64,000 nt of DNA from Vibrio vulnificus NBRC 15645 = ATCC 27562 (GTDB lineage Bacteria > Pseudomonadota > Gammaproteobacteria > Enterobacterales > Vibrionaceae). Shown here one piece after another: positions 17,283 to 25,868 of the stretch (the first letter of the stretch is position 1; each line of letters opens with the position of its first letter). Under the pieces are notes generated by a model. The model was given only the letters and a program-made list of their open reading frames with translations. It searched no databases and was not told where the DNA came from. Position numbers and translations under genes: made by a program. Location: positions 1,550,001 to 1,614,000 of the forward strand of contig NZ_CP012881.1 of assembly GCF_002224265.1 (NCBI RefSeq), given 5' to 3'.

Positions 17283-19634
17283 TTATTCGTTGTTGCCAGC
17301 ACCTGTCCAAGTCATATTGAACTTCACGGCTTCAATGTATTCGCCTTGTTGGGCTTTTACTTTGCCGATAAAGCTATACACACCACCAATGGTTAGTTCA
17401 GGCAAGTCGAAATCAATACCAGCGTGATCGATACCATTGTCGTCTGTTTTGTCATAGCATTCTAGAGACGTTCCCCATTCGTTCCCCGAATAAACACCGT
17501 AAGATTTGTGAATGATCCCCGTGTTGTAATCGGTGGTTTCCGTGACCAGCCCTGGACCTGTGATAATAAAGTTCTCATAAAACTCTTCTGCATCTTTACA
17601 AGTAAAGTTTTGATCCGGGAACTCCAACGTTAAGTTTGCATCCATTGCCCCTTCATCATCTGGATTATTGTTTCTCCGCAGCGATAGAGAGACCATGCCG
17701 AGCGCTTCGACACCATCAACCTCTGTTGGAAGCGGCATATTGAAAAAGCGCTGTTCTGGTCCATCATCCGATCGGATTTGAATGCGTGCTTCTGCGTCTG
17801 ACTTATTGCTAAACAAGGTATAACGCTCGGTTCCTTCATTGGAAGTCCAGAACAGGATTTTTGCCCCAGGGGCAATGTCATCAGCGTCTGTAATTGTCAG
17901 CGTTGCATCGGGGTCATCACCAAATTTGGCAATGACTTGATTTCCTTGAACTCTATATGTGCCATTGGACCAAGAGTTTTCCGCTAACTCGCCACATTGG
18001 GTTAAGTTGCTCATGGTGCGGTAGTTACCTGAAACTTTTCCGTTTTCAAAGTGCAGTGTGTCACACCAGATACGACTGTAAGGGAGTTTTTCCTCAGGTG
18101 TGCCACTACCATGCTCGAGGCGATACCAAGTTTTTCCTTCCAGTGGGTGAGCCTCTGGTGGAGGCATCACTCCGGCTTTCACTTCAGGCATCAAGAAAGT
18201 CACCGTTTCTGATTCTGCATTCTTATCGTCTGTCACTTGAAGAGTAATTTTCCCTTTCTGGTTCCATTCCATTTTTGGTGTACCAGATATGGTTACTATG
18301 AGGTTATCGAGATCTGTGTTTGATGATAAGCCATCAACAACACCACCTAGACCAACTTTGGTAGATTTGATCTCACCGTCTGTGTCGGTGAAAAGAGGGG
18401 TTAGGCTGATGGTTTGTGAGAACAGCTCGCCTTCTTGAAGTTGCCAACCGTCGATTTCTCGTTGGATTCGTGCTTCTACTTCTTTATCCACGATTGGAGC
18501 TAGGTTTGCTGAATCTACTTTCAGTGTGAACTTTGTGCTCACTGGAGAACCAACTTGGCTACCATCTGCTGCCTTATCTTGCGATTGCAGAATAATCGTG
18601 AATACGCCAGCTTTGATGATGCCTGCTGTATTTGCTGAAAGCACCAAGTCAGAACCAGAAAACGTTGCGATTAAACCTGCTTCATCAAATGTTGATTCAC
18701 CACTTGTTATCACGGCTAGAGAGGCCTGATCTGGGTCATCGAAGAGATTAGCGATAGAAATGTGCGCTGTTGTAAAATGCTCATCTTGCACGATAGTTAG
18801 TGCATTTAGGCTGTGTTGAACGCGAGATTGCGCAGACTCACTAACGGTTAACTTATTGTTGATAACTTCTGTTGGTACCAGTGTGTCTTCATTTGGTGCT
18901 GTATCTTTAATAACAGGTTTGTAATTGACCTCTTTGACTTGCTCTTCTGTCAAATCACCGACAATTTTGCCAGCTTGTTCGGCAAACTGTGTTGCTTTTT
19001 TTTCATAGCTGCCAGGGTTAGCGGCTTTTGACTCGGTCAGGATTTGCGCTGTTTTGTGCAAGCTAACATTTTTGTCTGCACCATCGATGAAGTTACTCAG
19101 CAGTTTGATGGGCTGCTCTGGTGTGCCACCGAGTGCCGTGCTTACTTTGAGGATCGCTTCTTCTTCACTAGCACCCGAAGCCATCTCAATGGCAACTAGA
19201 TCACTGAGAGGTGAGATAACCGTCGATTTGGATGGGGCGCGAAATACCACCTCATGCGCCATCGCTTGAGTTGGATGATCCATATCGATAGTGTACTTGC
19301 CCGCATAAGTTTCAGGCGCGTGGTTGGCCAGTGCAGTTTGAACGGTGCCGCCCGGAGTGAGCGTTTGAAGTGCCAGTACACCTTGCGTATCGGAAGGGAT
19401 CGTTCGACGGCCTTCTTTATCTGTGAGACCGAAAATCGTATCGCTGCCGATATCGAGCTTGCCATTGTTGTTCTTATCAAGAAACACCACGGCTTGATTA
19501 AAGTAACCGTCAAAGCCTGTCACGATAACGCCGCCTGGAGCGACGTTGTCGTTTGAACCTGAACCACTGTCTGAACCGCCACAACCGGTGAGGGCGATCG
19601 CCACTGACGCTGCTAGTAAACTAACCTTTTTCAT
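17283..19634 (-). CDS. Large exported lipoprotein, paralogue of the protein at 20772-22346
   Basis: 783-residue lipoprotein of unknown function. The signal peptide ends in lipobox LTGC (Cys18), followed by a GGSDSGSGSND linker. A Ca-binding-like loop DKNNNGKLD sits at 53-61 within a module that opens many Vibrio surface lipoproteins. Residues about 260-480 look like two Ig/cadherin-like beta domains. The C-terminal third shares a domain with the exported protein at 20772-22346: V-x3-I-Q-x4-G-W-x-L near 385-399, HPLEGKTWYRLE at 496-507 and cysteines 524 and 547. It is divergent from the barrel-like gene at 19886 across a 250-base promoter region. An envelope role under the neighbouring sigma factor is inferred. 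Confidence 0.75.
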   Translation of the reverse strand: MKKVSLLAASVAIALTGCGGSDSGSGSNDNVAPGGVIVTGFDGYFNQAVVFLDKNNNGKLDIGSDTIFGLTDKEGRRTIPSDTQGVLALQTLTPGGTVQTALANHAPETYAGKYTIDMDHPTQAMAHEVVFRAPSKSTVISPLSDLVAIEMASGASEEEAILKVSTALGGTPEQPIKLLSNFIDGADKNVSLHKTAQILTESKAANPGSYEKKATQFAEQAGKIVGDLTEEQVKEVNYKPVIKDTAPNEDTLVPTEVINNKLTVSESAQSRVQHSLNALTIVQDEHFTTAHISIANLFDDPDQASLAVITSGESTFDEAGLIATFSGSDLVLSANTAGIIKAGVFTIILQSQDKAADGSQVGSPVSTKFTLKVDSANLAPIVDKEVEARIQREIDGWQLQEGELFSQTISLTPLFTDTDGEIKSTKVGLGGVVDGLSSNTDLDNLIVTISGTPKMEWNQKGKITLQVTDDKNAESETVTFLMPEVKAGVMPPPEAHPLEGKTWYRLEHGSGTPEEKLPYSRIWCDTLHFENGKVSGNYRTMSNLTQCGELAENSWSNGTYRVQGNQVIAKFGDDPDATLTITDADDIAPGAKILFWTSNEGTERYTLFSNKSDAEARIQIRSDDGPEQRFFNMPLPTEVDGVEALGMVSLSLRRNNNPDDEGAMDANLTLEFPDQNFTCKDAEEFYENFIITGPGLVTETTDYNTGIIHKSYGVYSGNEWGTSLECYDKTDDNGIDHAGIDFDLPELTIGGVYSFIGKVKAQQGEYIEAVKFNMTWTGAGNNE

Positions 19635-19885
19635 CTAAGAATCCTTTGCTTTTTTATTCTGACTAAATTGAATAACGCACATCGTTAGAGTCTTCTTTCA
19701 TCTTTTTATAAATCATGCGAAAGAAGGGGGAATTTCGGGACTTTTTATCCGGTTAGAGTGGGAGTTTCAAGGCACGGAAAACAGCGAAAAAACCGTAAAA
19801 TTTATTTTAATTTTTTTATCAGTAACGGGGTTGGCAAATGGATCGTGAGGGTTAACATCTGGGCCAAAAATTTCAGGAGAAACAG

Positions 19886-20749
19886 ATGAAACAGTGGGCT
19901 AGGTTAATCATGATTGGTGCGTGTTTGGGCTCTTCAGCGGCTGAGGCGCAAACGACCCTTGATAAGAGCAAATATGGTTACTCTTACTTTACCCTTGGCT
20001 TAGAAAATGTGGTGTATGAAGAGTTGTTTCCCGGTTTAGACTCCGATGCCAGTGTGGTGAGCCCCGTATTGAACACGGGCGGGCTGTACCACATTAACGC
20101 GCGCTTTGATTTTTCCATTGATGCGTTAGCGACATTTTCACCGATCAGTGCCACCGAAGAGTGGCATAAAAGCGGTACGCTGATTCAAACCAACCAGTTT
20201 GAATATCTGAAAGCGGCAACCAACATTTTGCTGCACTACAAACTGCAAGATAACTGGCGTGTGTTGGCAGGGACGTCATTGAGCTATCAAACCTACAAAC
20301 GCTATGGCCTGAAAAACCACAATGGTTACCTCAATGATGTGTTTCGCGAAGGCAATACGTGGGAAGAGAAATCGACGGATATTTTCCTGGATGCTGGCTT
20401 AGCCTACGATTCTGGCCATCTGTATGGGGAGAGCGATTGGCGTGTTAGTGGCCGTTGGGTTTTCGGTGTGCCGATTTGGAGTGTCACTGAAAACTCACGC
20501 TTTGAAGACATTCAATTTAACGATTTCGGCTTTAGAACCAATGCGGAAGCAACCCTTAGCTATCAGATCATGCCAGGTTTGCATTTAGGGTGGTTTGTGA
20601 TGCTCGGGTACGAGAAACGCTTCGAGTCTGATCCACAGCGAGTGAGCTATACCACAGCAAGTGGTGTGGAGAAGCAAGGTCAAGCTTGGTTGCCAGAAGC
20701 GCAAACTTGGACACTCAATACGGGATTACAAGCGTTGTGGAACTTCTAA
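19886..20749 (+). CDS. Outer-membrane beta-barrel-like protein
   Basis: 287-residue exported protein of unknown function. A signal peptide (MKQWARLIMIGACLGSSAAEA, cut before QTTLD) is followed by alternating amphipathic strands rich in Tyr, Trp and Phe (YSYFTLGLENVVYEE, LHYKLQDNWRVLAGTSLSYQTYKRY, RWVFGVPIWS, LGWFVMLGYEKRF). It ends in LQALWNF, the terminal aromatic residue typical of barrel proteins inserted by BAM. An AGGAG site (CAGGAGAAACAG) precedes the ATG. It lies between the two paralogous exported-protein genes, divergent from one and convergent with the other, which suggests it belongs to the same envelope system. Confidence 0.65.
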   Translation: MKQWARLIMIGACLGSSAAEAQTTLDKSKYGYSYFTLGLENVVYEELFPGLDSDASVVSPVLNTGGLYHINARFDFSIDALATFSPISATEEWHKSGTLIQTNQFEYLKAATNILLHYKLQDNWRVLAGTSLSYQTYKRYGLKNHNGYLNDVFREGNTWEEKSTDIFLDAGLAYDSGHLYGESDWRVSGRWVFGVPIWSVTENSRFEDIQFNDFGFRTNAEATLSYQIMPGLHLGWFVMLGYEKRFESDPQRVSYTTASGVEKQGQAWLPEAQTWTLNTGLQALWNF

Positions 20750-20771
20750 TCCCGTTTATTGGCGCTTAATT

Positions 20772-22346
20772 TTACAGTTGTGGGTGGTGGTAAATCAGAT
20801 TGATTTTCAACTCCTCCAACAGGTGTGCGAACTGAGGTTTTGGGCGCAGGATGTAGCTGTAAATCTCGCCTTGTTGCAGATCGTTGTCATCTCGGTAGTC
20901 ATGATTGATGGCCAAAGAGCGCTTGTTTGGTCCTGATGGAAAGACAAAACAGGCGACCGAGGAGACGCCATCTTCGTTGTGGCTGTAGGAGATGACATCT
21001 TCGTAATCGCCCCGACCAGCAATGACGGAGAGTTCGAAGTAGGGCAGTAAGGTGGAGCAATCAAAACTGCCACTGATGCGATGAATGTTGAGGTCGGAGT
21101 CAAAGCGTTGATACACCGTGGGGTCCGCAGCTTGACGCTCGTAGATGTAGTTACCGACCTCGGCAGGAAGGTAATTTTGCTCAGCGTCGATAAAGAGGTA
21201 GTCAAAAAAGACCATCTCATAAAGCGTTCGACCCGTTTCCACGTTGAGCCTCGCTTCCATCGCGGCTTTGTCAGTGAGCATGGTGTAGGTTTCGTACTGG
21301 TTGCCGTCATGCACCGTGGTGAGATGGTTTACCAATCCTTCCGTGAGGTTGGATGGGTAGCTTTGGCGAGTCATCCAGGTTTGTTTGGCATCAAAGGCGG
21401 ACTGGCTGCTGGTGAGAATCAGCTTTTCGTCTTGCTGCTCAAACTCGCCAATCAACTTGAGCTCTTCGTCATCGGGGCATTGGCGACGATTGCGCGCAGC
21501 GGCGAAATAGACCTGATGATTGATTAACTTCCACGCTTGGCAGTAAATCACCTCATAGGGATAACGAACGCCCGCAAAGGTTTGGGTGGTTTCTAAGCGA
21601 TAGAAGGTTTGACCAATCAGTGGGTGAGTAAACTGCGTACCCGTTTCGCCAATCGCTGGTAGATCAAAATAGGCTTTTACCCACGCTTGGTCATCACTAC
21701 CGTGGTGGTCATCGCGCGCAGCGATCATCAACTGGGGTTGCGCTGCGGCTTTGGTTACGGTGCCTAAGATCTGCACGGCACCCAGATTGCGAACTTTGAG
21801 CCCCGGCACATTGATGCGCACAGTGAGGGTGAGAAAGTCGTCATCGGCATCCACAAACAGTTGATCAATGTTGAGGGAATAGTGAATGGGCGCGCCTTGA
21901 TCGAGCTCCCAGCCGAAAACCTGACTCTGGATTTGTCGCGCCACTTCGGCGTTGATCCTAGGTTTACTGTTTGTTCCACTGCCGTCAAAGTTAGCGGGTT
22001 CGCTGGTTATCACCTGGGTATAGGTGGTGGCTTCTAGCGTGTCATTTTCAACGTCAGGCTGTGGTGTTTTTGCTAACGCTTCTACGTCTGCAGTGGGCGC
22101 TGGTGGAGCCAGATCCTCCAATGCTTGGGCAAACACCACTTGAGGATCTGAGTTTGTGTTTTGGGTTGGCGTTGCTGCGTTTGGTGCTTTGCTTTCAACC
22201 GAAATGGCTTTGGCATGTGGTGCTGCGACACGGGTTTCTGTCTCAGCCAGCACACTCGAGGTGGCTTGGCTTGAAGAGAGCCAAAACCACATCCCAGTAA
22301 CAAGCGTTACTGTCGTGGCGAAGAGTAAAGGTTTACGATGTGTCAT
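20772..22346 (-). CDS. Membrane-anchored or exported protein in the kinase-sigma operon
   Basis: 524-residue protein of unknown function. The start MTHRKPLLF at 22346 lies 9 bases after the sigma-factor stop; a longer frame to 22379 would overlap it. Residues 5-26 are hydrophobic (signal anchor or signal peptide). A low-complexity Ala/Pro/Thr region runs to about 120. From about 130 it parallels the lipoprotein at 17283-19634: INAEVARQIQSQVFGWELDQG, then HPLIGQTFYRLE (241-252), Cys269 and Cys290. The His-to-first-Cys distance is 28 in both proteins, which supports true paralogy. It is the last gene of kinase, exported protein, sigma factor and this gene, so it may be an effector, sensor or anti-sigma-like partner. 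No anti-sigma fold is recognised. Confidence 0.75.
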   Translation of the reverse strand: MTHRKPLLFATTVTLVTGMWFWLSSSQATSSVLAETETRVAAPHAKAISVESKAPNAATPTQNTNSDPQVVFAQALEDLAPPAPTADVEALAKTPQPDVENDTLEATTYTQVITSEPANFDGSGTNSKPRINAEVARQIQSQVFGWELDQGAPIHYSLNIDQLFVDADDDFLTLTVRINVPGLKVRNLGAVQILGTVTKAAAQPQLMIAARDDHHGSDDQAWVKAYFDLPAIGETGTQFTHPLIGQTFYRLETTQTFAGVRYPYEVIYCQAWKLINHQVYFAAARNRRQCPDDEELKLIGEFEQQDEKLILTSSQSAFDAKQTWMTRQSYPSNLTEGLVNHLTTVHDGNQYETYTMLTDKAAMEARLNVETGRTLYEMVFFDYLFIDAEQNYLPAEVGNYIYERQAADPTVYQRFDSDLNIHRISGSFDCSTLLPYFELSVIAGRGDYEDVISYSHNEDGVSSVACFVFPSGPNKRSLAINHDYRDDNDLQQGEIYSYILRPKPQFAHLLEELKINLIYHHPQL

Positions 22347-22354
22347 GGGTCGAT

Positions 22355-22927
22355 TTACGCCATTCTCGATTGCAGCCAACTGCGTGAGAATTTGAGGTCT
22401 TTTTCAATCAAGCTGGCACTGCATTCGAGTAACTCGCTGATCTCTTGGTTTTTCATCCCCATTAAATATTTCAGCTTGAGCGCATTCGATTGGCGTGGGT
22501 AGCGAACACTGAAGTTGTCCAGTGCTTTGTCCATGATGATCAACTGCTCAAACTTTTCCTGTTGTTCACTCGGTAGCTGTGTCACTTGCTGGCGTTTTTG
22601 CGCCTGCAGTGAACGTGCATTGTCGATCAAAATTTGGCGCATCACTTTGGCTGCCATAAGGAAAAAGTCGCGCTTGCCGCTGATTTCACTCATGTCGCTG
22701 GTGGAAAGCTTTAGGTACGCATCGTGGATCAAAGCGGTGGTGCTGTTCACGCTGTCTGCCAACACTTCGTTTTCAAGACCATACTTCTCGGCGTTCCGTT
22801 CCCGCTCTTGTTGGGCGATTTTGCGCAGTTGCAGGTAGGCAAATTGATACAGCTGGCTTTCGGCTTCTTTGTCACCGGCTTGCCACTGTTGAATGATATG
22901 GGTAAGAGAAGTCGATTGCGCACTCAT
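22355..22927 (-). CDS. ECF-type sigma factor of the kinase-linked class (EcfP-like)
   Basis: 190-residue sigma-70 family protein (sigma70_ECF type). Region 2 spans about residues 20-110 and region 4 about 125-187, with helix-turn-helix KYLMGMKNQEISELLECSASLIEKDLKFSRSWL. In ordinary ECF sigmas region 2.2 carries an acidic DAED-like patch that contacts core polymerase. Here the place is taken by ADSVNSTTALIHDAYLKL, with Thr63 and Thr64 and few acidic residues. As I recall, V. parahaemolyticus EcfP is phosphorylated at Thr63 by the kinase PknT to restore that contact and drive polymyxin resistance. The start overlaps the upstream gene by 4 bases. The kinase gene lies one gene upstream, as in V. 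parahaemolyticus. Confidence 0.88.
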   Translation of the reverse strand: MSAQSTSLTHIIQQWQAGDKEAESQLYQFAYLQLRKIAQQERERNAEKYGLENEVLADSVNSTTALIHDAYLKLSTSDMSEISGKRDFFLMAAKVMRQILIDNARSLQAQKRQQVTQLPSEQQEKFEQLIIMDKALDNFSVRYPRQSNALKLKYLMGMKNQEISELLECSASLIEKDLKFSRSWLQSRMA

Positions 22928-24363
22928 GACGGCTCTCCTTGCTGTTTTACGAATTCAGAAATGGTGTAAGTATCAATGCGATCAGAGCCATCACGCTGAG
23001 GTGAGACTTGCTGTTGATAGCGATACAAGATGCCCTGATCCCAATGCTTGCCGGCTGGAAGGTACTCCCAGGTGGTGTATTGCGCTGGGTAAGGTTGCGG
23101 AAACCAGCGCACCATCAGATTCATCTGTTCGAGTTGGGCATGACCCGAGGCATTACGTAACCACCACATATCTTGGTATTGCTGGGTCACGTTTTGGATG
23201 TAGTGTTTCTTGTCAATTGGACACTGAGTTTGTTCGCTTGGCCCAAGCCAAACCTGCCCATTGGCAATTCTTAGGCAGCGCTGAGCTAAGGCATTGCCCT
23301 GGTATTCAGTCTCTTTCCAAATTCCTTCAAAGGCGATGTGTTGCCCTTTGTTTTCAGGATAGATAAACCAAATCGATTCCGATTTGTTACTGTGAGTGAC
23401 TTCGGCCTTCTTGCCCAATCCTTGCATTTTGCCCATCAGTAGCTCGGTGTGAGGGTCAAAATTCATCGCGACTGAACGGTATTTCCAGTCGCCTTCGTCG
23501 TCGAAATCTTCCAGTGAGAAACCATTGAGATCGTGACGTGTGCAACCTTGGCTCGCACAGCCCACAACCCCTTCCCATTGCTCAAAATAGCTCAGTGGTT
23601 CAACGGTTTTTTCTCGATAGGCGTGCTGTCGGTTGAGGTAACAGCCGTTGAAGTAATCGCCCGCGCTGGGGTATTGTATTACGTGCTCCTGGGTCACTTC
23701 AAAACTCATCGCCCCGACCGGGGTGCGGTGGTTCGGTTTATCGAGCATACGTAAATCGAGTGCACAAGCACGGCCCTGCCAATCGGTCTTTTTGATGATG
23801 ATGTTTCGTAGGCGCATATTCAGCGGTGAGAAAATCACTTCATCGGAGGTAAAGTGCTGCTCAATATAGCGTTGGCTCTGATTTAAGTGTTCTGCTGCTT
23901 CTTTGATGGAAACCAAATCCACGTTCAGTTGGCTGGCGGTGGTATCGAGAAAATTGAGATCGATGCCTTGCAACTGTTGCTGGAATTTAGGGTCGGAGAT
24001 GATGCGATTGAGCAGAATGATTTCATCCCGATTTTCTGGGGTGCTGTCGAGTGACAGCAGCAAGCGCGTCATATTGATACTACGGCTTGGTTTGGTGGTC
24101 GCCAATGTTGGGGTAATCACCTCTTGGCCTGAAAGCGTTGTGAGCAAGTAGCCACTGTCGTCACTGCCGAGGAAAAAACTCACCACATCCCCTGGGTGGT
24201 ATTGAAAAGCGCCTTTGTGAGTGGTGCCTGAGAGATTCGAACTGGTTTTGTAATACAAGCCCGTAACGGGAGAGTCAATAAAGTAACCCGTTTTGGGCGT
24301 GGCCGATTGCGCGCTCAAGGAGAGGCAACTTAGCAAGGCAGTGGCAAAAAATAGTGGCTTCAT
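22924..24363 (-). CDS. Exported protein between kinase and sigma factor
   Basis: 479-residue secreted protein of unknown function. The signal peptide MKPLFFATALLSCLSLSAQSA precedes a module (GYFIDSPVTGLYYKTSS to YHPGDVVSFFLG, about 27-66) that opens many Vibrio surface lipoproteins. Here no lipobox cysteine follows the signal peptide. The body has several cysteine pairs (CYLNRQH, GCASQGCTRHDLNG). Near the C-terminus ALAQRCLRIANGQVWLG with a second Cys in EQTQCP resembles the Cys-aromatic-Asn-Gly-Val pattern of the two neighbouring exported proteins. It starts 6 bases after the kinase stop and overlaps the sigma start by ATGA, so all are co-translated. It could be the periplasmic sensor or ligand side of the kinase; that is inference. 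Confidence 0.75.
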   Translation of the reverse strand: MKPLFFATALLSCLSLSAQSATPKTGYFIDSPVTGLYYKTSSNLSGTTHKGAFQYHPGDVVSFFLGSDDSGYLLTTLSGQEVITPTLATTKPSRSINMTRLLLSLDSTPENRDEIILLNRIISDPKFQQQLQGIDLNFLDTTASQLNVDLVSIKEAAEHLNQSQRYIEQHFTSDEVIFSPLNMRLRNIIIKKTDWQGRACALDLRMLDKPNHRTPVGAMSFEVTQEHVIQYPSAGDYFNGCYLNRQHAYREKTVEPLSYFEQWEGVVGCASQGCTRHDLNGFSLEDFDDEGDWKYRSVAMNFDPHTELLMGKMQGLGKKAEVTHSNKSESIWFIYPENKGQHIAFEGIWKETEYQGNALAQRCLRIANGQVWLGPSEQTQCPIDKKHYIQNVTQQYQDMWWLRNASGHAQLEQMNLMVRWFPQPYPAQYTTWEYLPAGKHWDQGILYRYQQQVSPQRDGSDRIDTYTISEFVKQQGEPS

Positions 24364-24369
24364 GATCTC

Positions 24370-25716
24370 TTACCATTTTGATTCAGGTTGGCGGCAGTTT
24401 GCTTGGCAGTTTGCCTCGACAGCGTGTTTCTCTGGTGTTGGCGTGATCATGGCCAACAACATTTTCTGCTTGATGTGCTTGGGTATGTCGGGATTGGAGA
24501 GAATTCGCCGACGCGTGATTTCCAACATCGAATTCACCGACAGGTTTGCCATCTCATTGCCTTTGGTGTGGAACATCAAGCTGGTCACTTCGTACATCAT
24601 GTTTTCTGCAATCAGCTTTTCTTGTTGTAGCTGGCGATTTTTGGTCATCAAGGTGCTGGTGAACAGCATGCCGCTCATCACCAGTAAGGTCAGCAATAAG
24701 CTGGGAACTGGCCTTCTTTGTATCAGCCGTTTGGTGGTGTAGAGCGGAATGTGTTGTTTGAGTGAAATCGGTCGGCATGCCAACATGTTCTCGATGTCAG
24801 CTCGTAACTCGCTGACACTTTGGTAGCGCTGTTCTGCTTTTGCTTGGGTCGCTTTGTCGAGGATGAAGCGTAGGTCGGAGTGTTTGCCTACCTGCGGGAA
24901 AAGCAGGTGCAGGATTTTCCCGAGCGAGTAGAGATCGCTTTGCTGAGTTAAGTAGCCACCCGATTTTTGCTCTGGGCTGGCATAATGCTCGCTAAAGGCC
25001 ACCAATCCCACTTGCCCTGATTGATTGGCCTGAGTGCTGACTTTTTGCGTTAGGTTAAAATCGAGCAACTTGGGTCTGATATCTTGATCAATGAGGATGT
25101 TTTCCGGCTTGATGTCAGCATGCAGCACCTGATTGTGGTGCGCGTGTTCAATCGCTTGGCAGAGGTAGCGAAAGAGCGTGAGCTTGGCGCGCGTATCAAG
25201 GTGATGTTGTTGCAAAAAGGCATCCAGCGTGAGGCCTTCCACCTTTTCCATGACAATGTAAACCGAATCTTGATGCACTCCGCCATCAAACACTTTGGCA
25301 ATACAAGGGTGGTTAAGGCGAGCCAGTAACTGCGCTTCGTCAAACAACGCTTTTTTTCCCAACACTTGAGTCAAAGAGGGCTGGATAAACTTGATGGCCA
25401 ATTGCTGTTCAAACGTTTCATCGGCGCGATAAGCAGCGTACACCACGCCCATGCCTCCTCGTCCTAACTCGTGAGTGAGCTGATATTTGTCGATCAACTG
25501 GTTGGAAAGGTCGAGCGGAATCTCGGTGGCATGATTGGCGTGAAAGCCAAGCAAGGCGGTGAAAGGCTCATGTTCATGAGGCTGGATTAACGGTGTCAAC
25601 GCTCGATAGACATCAGGGGCGTCTTGTTCGAGTTGTTGGAGCGCTTGTTGTTTTTCTTCTTCATTGAGATCCAGCAAGTGATAAAACACTTGCGTGGCAC
25701 TGGAACCTAACTGCAC
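24370..25716 (-). CDS. Transmembrane Ser/Thr protein kinase (PknT-like)
   Basis: 448-residue Hanks-type kinase. It has an N-terminal helical extension (1-75), then the kinase domain at about 78-315, one membrane helix at about 337-357, and a periplasmic tail of about 90 residues. Motifs: glycine loop GRGGMGVVY (85-93), AIK lysine 109, Glu127, catalytic HADIKPEN (Asp201, Asn206), metal-binding D219-F-N in place of DFG, and ASPEQ. HAD instead of HRD makes it a non-RD kinase. The start codon is GTG with only a weak ribosome site. It is the first gene of the four-gene operon with the EcfP-like sigma factor, which is its inferred substrate. In V. parahaemolyticus the equivalent kinase senses polymyxin stress. 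Confidence 0.88.
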   Translation of the reverse strand: MQLGSSATQVFYHLLDLNEEEKQQALQQLEQDAPDVYRALTPLIQPHEHEPFTALLGFHANHATEIPLDLSNQLIDKYQLTHELGRGGMGVVYAAYRADETFEQQLAIKFIQPSLTQVLGKKALFDEAQLLARLNHPCIAKVFDGGVHQDSVYIVMEKVEGLTLDAFLQQHHLDTRAKLTLFRYLCQAIEHAHHNQVLHADIKPENILIDQDIRPKLLDFNLTQKVSTQANQSGQVGLVAFSEHYASPEQKSGGYLTQQSDLYSLGKILHLLFPQVGKHSDLRFILDKATQAKAEQRYQSVSELRADIENMLACRPISLKQHIPLYTTKRLIQRRPVPSLLLTLLVMSGMLFTSTLMTKNRQLQQEKLIAENMMYEVTSLMFHTKGNEMANLSVNSMLEITRRRILSNPDIPKHIKQKMLLAMITPTPEKHAVEANCQANCRQPESKW

Positions 25717-25756
25717 GACGATAACGATTTCTTATATTTTTATTAGCGGCTAGTTT

Positions 25757-25804
25757 ATAAGAATTCTGTATTATATGTGAGACTTTTCTTACAGATAAGA
25801 ATTC
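25757..25804. repeat. 10-bp direct repeat upstream of the kinase operon
   Basis: ATAAGAATTC occurs at 25757-25766 and again at 25795-25804, in the 152-base AT-rich gap before the kinase gene. The 38-base spacing places both in the probable promoter, so they may be activator sites. No known consensus is matched. Confidence 0.4.
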
Positions 25805-25868
25805 ATTGAAATGGGTTTATGAATTTTGTCGGGAAAAATAAAATTCAACAGTTTGTCGGTGGCGAATT

